From JAVZGQ01 sp038998365 (lineage in GTDB: Archaea; Aenigmatarchaeota; Aenigmatarchaeia; CG10238-14; SCSR01), in the NCBI GenBank assembly GCA_038998365.1, contig JAVZHJ010000009.1, forward strand, positions 1-16,880: DNA of 16,880 bases, written 5' to 3'. The first letter of the stretch is position 1. Each line of letters starts with the position of its first letter. The notes under the pieces are model-generated. The model was given only the letters and a program-made list of their open reading frames with translations, had not been told where the DNA came from and ran no database searches. The translations under genes and the position numbers were made by a program. Shown here in pieces: positions 1 to 4,275 of this stretch.

Positions 1-1
1 A

Positions 2-814
2 AATTTCATCTTATTTTCCTCTTCCTTTCTCGTAATTTTGCCTTACTTAATTTTTTCAAAGCTTACTTTTAATTCTTTTCTACACCCTTTCATAATGGCA
101 CATATGGTTGTGAATTGGGATGTGCCGACACCATGGCATATTTTTTATTCACAGTTTTTTGAACTTTTCCCGCCAATTTTTTCATTTGGAATCTTGATTT
201 ATTTCCTGAAGAAAATTAAAGAAAGAAAGTTTTCTAGAGAAGAGTATCTTACAATGATTTATATTATAATTCCTCTTGTTTTTTTACAATCACTGATTCA
301 CAAAGAAATAAGATTTTTACTTCCAATATTACCTTTCTTGTCTATTATTTCAGCAATTGGTTTTAATTACCTAGGTTTTATGAAAAAATGCAAAATCGTT
401 TTCACCACTTTTATGATTCTATTGGCAATTTATTTTATCTATAATTTCTTCTCACATGATATAATTGGAATAGTAGAAAATTTAAACAGAAAACCAGCAA
501 TAATGGAAGCAGCACTTTGGATAAATCAAACGGCACCAAAAAATACAATAATTTATAATAATTTTCAATTTGCACCCTTGGCTTACTATTCTATGAGAAA
601 AATTCAATTGTTACCGTTTACAAGAAGTTTTCAGAATGAGATAGAAAGCGTGATAAATAAATTTGGCTATGTTGTCGTCTCTTCAACTACACATCAACAA
701 AAAGAATCAACTCTAGATTTTTTAATGAACGATACAAGATTTAAACTAATTAAAACTTTTGAAGATGAAACTGAAAAAATTTATATTTTTGAATATAAAC
801 CTAAAGTAGTTTGA
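2..814 (+). CDS. Alg9/PIG-B-like (GT22, GT-C fold) glycosyltransferase, C-terminal part; 5' end outside window
   Basis: The reading frame is open to the left edge, so the gene is truncated; the first in-window start-like codon (TTG at 38) is probably internal. Seen, numbered from codon 38: an early TPWHIFYSQ segment (31-39), several hydrophobic membrane spans, and HKEIRFLLPILPFL from residue 88. In the GT22 family (Alg9, PIG-B and relatives) a PWH..Y loop followed by an HKE-RF-P motif between membrane helices is characteristic. These enzymes transfer a sugar, typically mannose, from a lipid-linked donor at the outer membrane face. The last ~110 residues are a soluble domain with WINQTAPKNTIIY and LAYYSMR segments, like the C-terminal domains of other GT-C enzymes. 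It probably acts in surface glycan or N-glycan assembly, which fits the sequon-rich surface proteins at 11-17 kb; the exact sugar cannot be deduced. Its stop overlaps the convergent pth2 gene by 14 bp. Confidence 0.72.
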   Translation, partial: NFILFSSSFLVILPYLIFSKLTFNSFLHPFIMAHMVVNWDVPTPWHIFYSQFFELFPPIFSFGILIYFLKKIKERKFSREEYLTMIYIIIPLVFLQSLIHKEIRFLLPILPFLSIISAIGFNYLGFMKKCKIVFTTFMILLAIYFIYNFFSHDIIGIVENLNRKPAIMEAALWINQTAPKNTIIYNNFQFAPLAYYSMRKIQLLPFTRSFQNEIESVINKFGYVVVSSTTHQQKESTLDFLMNDTRFKLIKTFEDETEKIYIFEYKPKVV

Positions 815-1148
815 GCCTTCCAGTTATTTTATCAATTCTTTTTTCTTCAACAGGCCCAATTCCTAAAGCTGTTATAGCTCCTGACTCAACTTGAGTCAAA
901 CCAGCATCTTTCACAAGAAAACAAGGAATTCTTTCTTTCTTTACTTTCTTCCAAATTTCTTCCAATTCTTTCTCATTTTTAACCTTTAACACAACTTTTT
1001 TGCTTCCCCCTCTTTCCCATTTTTTTATTGTTTTTTCATTCACCAGCTTTAAAGCACCTATGGCAGCATGTGCCACTTGAGTTGCTATCTTTCCCTTCCC
1101 CATTTTCAAATCTGTTCTTACAAGAATCACTTGCTTAAATTTTTCCAT
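801..1148 (-). CDS. pth2: Peptidyl-tRNA hydrolase, Pth2 type
   Basis: Product of 115 aa, the usual Pth2 size. The enzyme hydrolyses the ester bond of peptidyl-tRNAs released by stalled or aborted translation and is the archaeal/eukaryotic counterpart of bacterial Pth. Seen: the N-terminal VRTDLKMGKGKIATQVAHAA block (positively charged GKIA-Q--HA helix), a central KVVLKV strand, and the C-terminal DAGLTQVESGAITALGIGP block that holds the conserved Asp and Thr. These cover the whole fold and no key segment is missing. I chose ATG at 1148 (MEKFKQVILV) over an in-frame TTG at 1169, because the extra residues (MFSFYLF) have no counterpart in the family and the later start places a TATA-like box about 28 nt upstream. 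It is divergent from the DJ-1 gene across 31 bp and convergent with the glycosyltransferase. Confidence 0.95.
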   Translation of the reverse strand: MEKFKQVILVRTDLKMGKGKIATQVAHAAIGALKLVNEKTIKKWERGGSKKVVLKVKNEKELEEIWKKVKKERIPCFLVKDAGLTQVESGAITALGIGPVEEKRIDKITGRLKLL

Positions 1149-1159
1149 AAATAAATAAA
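1148..1159 (+). promoter_or_regulatory. TATA-like element for the DJ-1 / winged-helix operon
   Basis: A/T run with two overlapping TAAATAAA boxes (1148-1155 and 1152-1159), centred 24-29 nt before ATG 1180. This is the spacing expected for a leaderless archaeal mRNA. Its first base is also the first base of the pth2 start codon on the other strand. Assignment rests on position and composition only. Confidence 0.5.
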
Positions 1160-1172
1160 ATGAAAACAAAAA

Positions 1173-1180
1173 TTAATTTA
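1173..1180 (-). promoter_or_regulatory. TATA-like element for pth2
   Basis: On the minus strand this reads TAAATTAA, centred about 28 nt upstream of the pth2 ATG (1148). It ends on the first base of the divergent DJ-1 start codon. It suits a leaderless transcript; the assignment is inferred from spacing. Confidence 0.42.
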
Positions 1181-1713
1181 TGAGAATTCTTGTTTTGCTT
1201 GCAGACGGTTTTGAAGAGATAGAAGCAATTACTGTAATAGACGTGCTTAGAAGAGCTGGGATAGAAGTTGATACTGTAGGCATAACAGCAGGTTGGGTCA
1301 CAGGAAGCCATAACGTGAAAGTTATGGCTGACAAGAAGTTGAGTGAAATTGATGTTGATAGATACGATGGAATTGTTTTGCCAGGAGGCTCGAAAGGCGT
1401 TGCTAATCTTATGAAATCAAGCAAGGTCAAAGAATTCTTGGAAAAAATGAATGAAAAGAATAAGCTCATAGCCGCAATTTGTGCCGCCCCCTCCATTTTG
1501 GCAAAATATCATTTGCTCGATAATAAAAGAGCGACAATATATCCAGGAATGGAAAGAGAGCTGCCGTACCCAAGAGATGAAAAGGTTGTTATAGATGCCA
1601 ATGTTATAACATCTCAAGGTCCTGGCACTGCTATGGAATTTGCTTTGGCAATTGTGGAGAAGCTTCTTGGAAAGGAGAAAGCTTGGGAACTCAGAGAGCA
1701 AATGGTGGCTTGA
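1180..1713 (+). CDS. DJ-1/PfpI (ThiJ/YajL-like) family protein
   Basis: Product of 177 aa, a full-length single DJ-1/PfpI domain. Seen: the nucleophile elbow AAICAAPSILA with Cys101 and the acidic partner in FEEIEA (Glu15). These align with Cys106 and Glu18 of human DJ-1. VDVLRRAGIEV, GIVLPGG and TSQGPGTAMEFALAIVEKLLGK are also typical. The His at DJ-1 position 126 aligns with a Tyr-Pro (residues 121-122). Family members have been reported as glyoxalase/deglycase-like stress enzymes, chaperones and, in the PfpI branch, peptidases. The length and the EE-E motif favour the DJ-1/YajL branch over PfpI, but the substrate cannot be read from sequence. ATG at 1180 is supported by the TATA-like box upstream. 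The TGA stop directly abuts the ATG of the small winged-helix gene, so the two are co-transcribed. Confidence 0.9.
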   Translation: MRILVLLADGFEEIEAITVIDVLRRAGIEVDTVGITAGWVTGSHNVKVMADKKLSEIDVDRYDGIVLPGGSKGVANLMKSSKVKEFLEKMNEKNKLIAAICAAPSILAKYHLLDNKRATIYPGMERELPYPRDEKVVIDANVITSQGPGTAMEFALAIVEKLLGKEKAWELREQMVA

Positions 1714-1941
1714 ATGGAAGTTGATGGGATAGAGAAAGAAATTCTTGAAGAAATTGCCAAAAGATTGGTGATAAGTAAAGAAGAGCTTTTCAAGCTTGTT
1801 GAAGGTAAAGCTGACCTTACTGCTTTGGAGAATGTGCTTAAATCTTTAATTGAAAAAGGCTATCTAACAAACATCTCACCCCTGGGTTCAAGCAGCTATA
1901 TTATAACAACCAAAGGGATTAAAACTGTTGAAAACAAATAA
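1714..1941 (+). CDS. Small winged-helix DNA-binding-like protein (75 aa)
   Basis: An uncharacterised small protein made of one predicted winged-helix module. Seen: helix 1 (IEKEILEEIAKRL), helix 2 (SKEELFKLVEG), a recognition-like helix (ALENVLKSLIEKGYL), and a wing ending SSSYIITTKGIK. The form 'Y-I-T-T-K-G' is typical of the last strand and final helix of archaeal wHTH proteins. Its ATG follows the DJ-1 stop codon with no gap, indicating translational coupling. It could regulate the DJ-1 gene or act elsewhere; no target site is evident. No cysteine or metal site is present. The next element downstream is the tRNA-Gln promoter. Confidence 0.72.
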   Translation: MEVDGIEKEILEEIAKRLVISKEELFKLVEGKADLTALENVLKSLIEKGYLTNISPLGSSSYIITTKGIKTVENK

Positions 1942-1946
1942 AAAAT

Positions 1947-1954
1947 TTTATAAT
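1947..1954 (+). promoter_or_regulatory. TATA box of the tRNA-Gln gene
   Basis: TTTATAAT, centred about 26 nt upstream of the first tRNA nucleotide (1977) and just after the stop codon of the preceding gene. Position and sequence fit an archaeal TATA box. Confidence 0.6.
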
Positions 1955-1976
1955 CAAGAAGTAAGTTAATTTTTAG

Positions 1977-2089
1977 AGCCCCGTCATCTAGCGGTCAAGG
2001 ATGTCAGGCTTTGGACTTCAAGTCTAAAGCTCGGATGAAAAGATGAAGAAAGAAACCTGAACACGGCAGTTCGAATCTGCCCGGGGCTA
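1977..2089 (+). tRNA. tRNA-Gln(UUG) with a 40-nt intron at position 37/38
   Basis: A complete cloverleaf can be drawn. The acceptor stem AGCCCCG (1977-1983) pairs with CGGGGCT (2082-2088), with discriminator A at 2089 and no encoded CCA. The D stem is ATCT/GGAT (1986-1989 / 1999-2002). The anticodon stem is TCAGG/CCTGA (2004-2008 / 2056-2060). The T arm is GGCAG-TTCGAAT-CTGCC (2065-2081). The loop C-T-TTG-G / A gives anticodon TTG (2011-2013), decoding CAA as Gln; the A1-U72 pair is common in tRNA-Gln. An intron occupies 2015-2054, between nucleotides 37 and 38. A canonical bulge-helix-bulge forms around it: central helix CTTT (2009-2012) with AAAG (2049-2052), 3-nt bulges GGA (2013-2015) and AAA (2053-2055), and a distal helix CTTCA (2016-2020) with TGAAG (2044-2048). 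Confidence 0.95.
2015..2054 (+). other. tRNA-Gln intron (archaeal BHB type)
   Basis: A 40-nt insertion bounded by the two 3-nt bulges described for the tRNA. The splicing endonuclease would cut after G2014 and after A2054 and leave a normal 7-nt anticodon loop. The internal loop is purine-rich and has no ORF. Boundaries are fixed by the pairing rather than by comparison with a homologue. Confidence 0.88.
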
Positions 2090-2101
2090 TTTTGTGGTTA
2101 A

Positions 2102-2569
2102 ATGCCCGACTGGAAAGTTCATTTGATATTCGGTTTTCTCCTCTTTTCTTTCTGGCTTAGCCTTAATCAAATCTTCTCTTTCTCGAGTCTAAGCTTCCAA
2201 CAAACTCTTGTGTTCATATTATTAGTTTCACTCGCGAGCATTTTTCCAGATATAGATATGAAAAAATCCAAATCAAGAAAAGTATTTGCTATTTTTATTT
2301 CCACACTAATAGCCTTGATTTACTTTATCCTTTTTCCAAAAACTTGGTACTATGGCTTAGCCTATTTCTTTCTCTCTTATTTCTTGATTATTCTTATGCC
2401 AACCAAGCATCGAGGAATCACTCACACCCTAGCTTTTTCTTTGATCTTTTCAGCTCTAGTAGCTTTCATTCTATCCTTTTTATTTAATTCTAACTTAAAA
2501 GATTCCGTCTCCCCCTTCTTCCTCCTTTTTTCAGCTTATGCTTTACATCTCCTTCTTGACAAGCTCTGA
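2102..2569 (+). CDS. YdjM-like membrane-bound metal-dependent hydrolase family protein
   Basis: A 155-aa polytopic membrane protein with about four hydrophobic spans. It carries the conserved polar motifs of the YdjM/DUF457 family: an early His (WKVHLIFGF), PDID at 49-52, HRGITHT at 103-109, and HLLLD at 149-153. Family members are annotated as putative membrane-bound metal-dependent hydrolases, with the His/Asp residues as presumed ligands; in E. coli YdjM is LexA-regulated. The chain stops two residues after HLLLD, so it is shorter than bacterial members, but all His/Asp motifs are retained and it need not be a broken gene. The ATG lies 12 nt after the tRNA-Gln 3' end, and no TATA box is visible at the usual distance because that position falls in the tRNA T-arm. 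It is therefore probably read from the tRNA transcript. Confidence 0.75.
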   Translation: MPDWKVHLIFGFLLFSFWLSLNQIFSFSSLSFQQTLVFILLVSLASIFPDIDMKKSKSRKVFAIFISTLIALIYFILFPKTWYYGLAYFFLSYFLIILMPTKHRGITHTLAFSLIFSALVAFILSFLFNSNLKDSVSPFFLLFSAYALHLLLDKL

Positions 2570-2577
2570 TTTAAATA
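2570..2577 (+). promoter_or_regulatory. TATA box for the 76-aa zinc-binding protein
   Basis: TTTAAATA centred about 25-26 nt before ATG 2599 and overlapping the end region of the upstream gene. It indicates a leaderless transcript. Confidence 0.65.
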
Positions 2578-2598
2578 AGAGAAAAACCAATTAGGTTT

Positions 2599-2829
2599 AT
2601 GAAGCTCAAGATTTCTGCTACTTTTGAAGGCAAGTGTGATTTATGCAACAAGAAAACCACAGTTTTCAGCTTAGGCGATGAAGATTCTAAAAAGGTCTTG
2701 ACAATTTGTAAAGAGTGTTGTGAGAAGCTTGGTAATATGCAAGCTGGAGATGCTGTTGAGGAATATGGCCACAAGGATGAGAAACCTTTTGAAAAAGGCG
2801 TGAGAGTGGAGAAATCTACTGGTGGCTAA
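2599..2829 (+). CDS. Small zinc-binding protein with two CxxC pairs (76 aa)
   Basis: Not recognised as a named family. Seen: CDLC (Cys13/Cys16) and CKECC (Cys37/Cys40/Cys41) separated by 20 residues, forming a probable treble-clef or zinc-ribbon site. The N-terminal strand is KLKISATFEGK and the C-terminal tail is acidic and lysine-rich (from about 46) without strong structure. The arrangement resembles small archaeal zinc-ribbon proteins proposed to bind nucleic acid or partner proteins, but no specific function can be assigned. A clear TATA box supports the start codon. It is convergent with the 37-aa membrane-protein gene on the minus strand, and its stop lies 39 nt from that gene's stop. 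Confidence 0.8.
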   Translation: MKLKISATFEGKCDLCNKKTTVFSLGDEDSKKVLTICKECCEKLGNMQAGDAVEEYGHKDEKPFEKGVRVEKSTGG

Positions 2830-2840
2830 TTCTTTTAATG

Positions 2841-2867
2841 GGAAGAAAGGAAAAAAGGTAAAAAAGG
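2841..2867 (-). terminator. Poly-T terminator of the 37-aa membrane-protein gene
   Basis: Read on the minus strand, the region just after the TAA at 2869-2871 is a series of T runs (two runs of six T within about 25 nt). Archaeal RNA polymerase terminates at U-rich tracts without needing a hairpin. Inferred from composition and position. Confidence 0.5.
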
Positions 2868-2868
2868 T

Positions 2869-2982
2869 TTAGAAGAGTGTTATCCATCCCATCGTTTGGG
2901 CCAATAAGACCAGTAGGACTATTACTACTACTGCAACAACGGCCCATTGCCATGGTTTAAGTTGTGGTAAAGCCATACTCAT
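2869..2982 (-). CDS. 37-aa single-span membrane microprotein
   Basis: ATG at 2982, TAA ending at 2869. The product starts MSMALPQLKPWQWAVV and continues as an uninterrupted hydrophobic helix rich in Val/Ile/Leu (about residues 14-28), then ends AQTMGWITLF. Seen: Pro-, Gln- and Trp-bearing N-terminus, one predicted membrane span, almost no charge. Support for a real gene comes from a perfect TTTAAATA box centred 27 nt before the ATG and a poly-T terminator right after the stop. The coding frame also fills most of a gap that otherwise has no gene. Function unknown: candidates are a small subunit of a membrane complex or a free microprotein. A second in-frame ATG lies two codons downstream. Confidence 0.65.
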   Translation of the reverse strand: MSMALPQLKPWQWAVVAVVVIVLLVLLAQTMGWITLF

Positions 2983-3005
2983 CCTTAACCATACTTTGTA
3001 AGCAG

Positions 3006-3013
3006 TATTTAAA
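3006..3013 (-). promoter_or_regulatory. TATA box for the 37-aa membrane protein
   Basis: Minus strand TTTAAATA centred about 27 nt before the ATG at 2982. It matches the placement seen for other genes in the window and is the main evidence that the small gene is expressed. Confidence 0.6.
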
Positions 3014-3105
3014 AGTCTATTCCTGTCCCAACTTTAAAGTGGTGATTTTTTATTTCTCAAAAGGTGGTAAGAAAAAGTTAACTGATTAAAAACCAAGAAC
3101 AAAAC

Positions 3106-3555
3106 ATGCTCAAGAAGCTGCCATACTTTTTACCAACAATAATATTACTCTCAGTTTATTTTATCCAATCTAACTTACCAGAAACCCAAAGGCGGCTCGT
3201 CACAAAAGTATTGGATGGAGATACTTTAGAACTTGAGAATGGCGATAGAATAAGACTTCTTGGGATAAATGCTCCTGAGCTTGGGGAAGCCTTTTCTGAA
3301 GAAGCCAAGCTTGCTTTGGAAGAAATGGTCTTAGGTAAAGTGGTAAAAATTGAGAAGGATGCAGCTTGGAATAAAGACAAATATGGAAGACTTTTGAGGT
3401 ATGTTTTCTTAGAAGGAAAGCTTGTGAATTGTGAGATGGTGAGGCTTGGGCTTGCCGAATCTATAGCTGAAAAAGAGGTTAAGTACTATAATTGCTTCAA
3501 AGAAGCGGAGCAAGAAGCTAAGGAAAAGAAGCTTGGGATTTGGTCTTCTTCTTGA
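3106..3555 (+). CDS. Membrane-anchored or secreted staphylococcal-nuclease-like (TNase) protein
   Basis: Product of 149 aa: an N-terminal hydrophobic segment (residues 6-21) that acts as signal anchor or signal peptide, then one SNase OB-fold domain. Seen by alignment with staphylococcal nuclease: DGDT (Asp39, matching Asp21), RIRLLGINAPE (Arg50 and Glu57, matching Arg35 and Glu43) and DKYGRLLRYV (Arg95, matching Arg87). All three key catalytic residues are therefore present. The calcium ligand Asp40 is replaced by Asn54 in GINAPE, a common variant. The C-terminus EAEQEAKEKKLGIWS also matches. It is probably a Ca-dependent nuclease outside the membrane, perhaps for scavenging nucleic acids; that role is inference. 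No clear ribosome-binding site precedes ATG 3106, and the promoter is not obvious. Its 3' end overlaps a convergent zinc-ribbon gene by 38 bp. Confidence 0.88.
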   Translation: MLKKLPYFLPTIILLSVYFIQSNLPETQRRLVTKVLDGDTLELENGDRIRLLGINAPELGEAFSEEAKLALEEMVLGKVVKIEKDAAWNKDKYGRLLRYVFLEGKLVNCEMVRLGLAESIAEKEVKYYNCFKEAEQEAKEKKLGIWSSS

Positions 3556-3658
3556 TTGCTATTGGCCCTCTATAACCACAATCTTTACATTCATATATCA
3601 TGCCCAACCAAGGCATGAACTTAATATTTCTTGACTTACAATTTGGGCACTCAAGCAT
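3518..3658 (-). CDS. Zinc-ribbon microprotein (46 aa)
   Basis: ATG at 3658, TAG ending at 3518. The product begins MLECPNCKSRNIKF and contains a second pair, YECKDCGYRG. The two CxxC pairs (Cys4/Cys7 and Cys24/Cys27) make a classical minimal zinc ribbon, followed by a basic tail (IKKKTKSQ). The ATG lies 5 nt after the stop of the preceding zinc-binding gene, in the same direction as the CBS gene, so the three form one transcription unit. The last 38 bp overlap the end of the nuclease gene on the opposite strand. Function unknown; such ribbons commonly bind RNA, DNA or proteins. The cysteine spacing makes a chance ORF unlikely. Confidence 0.75.
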   Translation of the reverse strand: MLECPNCKSRNIKFMPWLGMIYECKDCGYRGPIAIKKKTKSQASFP

Positions 3659-3663
3659 AAAAT

Positions 3664-3816
3664 CTACTTCTTTGGATTAAATCTTGGTCTCACATCTGCA
3701 AATTGAAGTTCGCTTGAACATTTAGAGCATATAGGAGTGCCATTTTTAACCACAATTTCCTCAAGGCCAAGCCTTCCATGTTTGGGACAAAAACACCTTG
3801 CTTTTATCTGAATCAC
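3664..3816 (-). CDS. Cys/His zinc-binding microprotein (50 aa)
   Basis: GTG start at 3816 directly abuts the TAG stop of the CBS gene, then TAG ends at 3664. Seen: CFCPKHG (Cys8, Cys10, His13), then ICSKC (Cys30, Cys33), then a tail FADVRPRFNPKK. This gives up to five zinc ligands in a CxCxxH-CxxC order. The coupled start and the metal-binding pattern make it a convincing gene despite its size. No name is recognised. It sits between a CBS-pair protein and another zinc ribbon, and the three may be co-translated. The GTG start is chosen because it is the only in-frame start before the first cysteine and touches the preceding stop. Confidence 0.75.
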   Translation of the reverse strand: MIQIKARCFCPKHGRLGLEEIVVKNGTPICSKCSSELQFADVRPRFNPKK

Positions 3817-4242
3817 CTAGCCGCCTTTATAGCCAGGAATTTTCATGGAAAGCAGGCTAGCAATTCCTGTTATAAGCTTTGGTTCAACTGTTATTATGTC
3901 GCTTGCTGTTATTATCCCAGCTAGCTTACCTTCTTTAGTCACAGGTAACCTTTTTATCCTTTTTTCCATCATAAGATTTACCGCATCTTCCACAGTCTTC
4001 TCATAATCTATGGTAAAGACCTTCTTGTTCATGACTTCCCCAACATTTGTTAAATCTAAATCTTTTTCTTGTGCAACAGCTTTTAGGATATCAGTTTGCG
4101 TTAAGATACCGACAATATCATCATTTTCAACAACTATTAAACTACCTATATGCCTTTCACACATGAGGCGAGAAGCTTCCCTCAAGCTTACTTCTGGCCT
4201 TATTACCACAACTTCCCTATTCATCACATCTTTTATCAACAT
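3817..4242 (-). CDS. Tandem CBS-domain protein
   Basis: Product of 141 aa, consisting of almost nothing but two CBS motifs (a Bateman module): CBS1 about residues 6-58 and CBS2 about 70-122. Seen: DVMNREVVVIRPEVSLREASRLM and GILTQTDILKAV in the first, VMNKKVFTIDYEKTVEDAVNLM and GIITASDII in the second. The G-I-x-T-x-(T/S)-D pattern usually contacts the phosphate or ribose of adenosine ligands such as AMP, ATP or SAM. Stand-alone CBS pairs are common in archaea and are thought to sense adenylate or to regulate partners; the ligand here is unknown. The C-terminus ends MKIPGYKGG. It has both a TATA box and a GGGAG ribosome-binding site. It heads a three-gene unit with two zinc-binding microproteins. 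Confidence 0.9.
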   Translation of the reverse strand: MLIKDVMNREVVVIRPEVSLREASRLMCERHIGSLIVVENDDIVGILTQTDILKAVAQEKDLDLTNVGEVMNKKVFTIDYEKTVEDAVNLMMEKRIKRLPVTKEGKLAGIITASDIITVEPKLITGIASLLSMKIPGYKGG

Positions 4243-4246
4243 TTTT

Positions 4247-4251
4247 CTCCC
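4247..4251 (-). promoter_or_regulatory. Shine-Dalgarno site (GGGAG) of the CBS gene
   Basis: GGGAG on the minus strand, 4 nt before the ATG at 4242, is one of the few clear ribosome-binding sites in this window. Together with the TATA box at 4265-4272 it fixes the start. Confidence 0.5.
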
Positions 4252-4264
4252 TTTAATAATTTGT

Positions 4265-4272
4265 TTTTAAAA
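4265..4272 (-). promoter_or_regulatory. TATA box for the CBS / zinc-ribbon unit
   Basis: TTTTAAAA, centred about 26 nt before the CBS start and lying just after the cdc48 stop codon (4276-4278). It suggests the CBS unit has its own promoter rather than depending only on cdc48 read-through. Confidence 0.5.
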
Positions 4273-4275
4273 TTC

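Noticed and set aside
1149..1169. TTG start for pth2 giving seven extra residues
   Set aside because: The added hydrophobic residues are not part of the Pth2 family, and the ATG at 1148 places the TATA box correctly.
2540..2569. Premature stop or frameshift in the YdjM-like gene, which ends two residues after HLLLD
   Set aside because: All conserved His/Asp motifs are present, and the sequence beyond the stop does not continue the family in any frame; a short form is more likely than a broken gene.
3031..3040. Perfect 10-nt palindrome ACTTTAAAGT in the spacer before the nuclease gene, considered as an operator
   Set aside because: It is A/T-rich, has a single copy, and contains only a TTTAAA core that can arise by chance in such sequence; there is no second copy near another promoter.
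3039..3089. 16-codon reading frame starting GTG upstream of the nuclease, with a TATA-like box about 28 nt before it
   Set aside because: Too short, not in frame with the nuclease, and the TATA-like element is better explained as the promoter of the minus-strand 37-aa gene.
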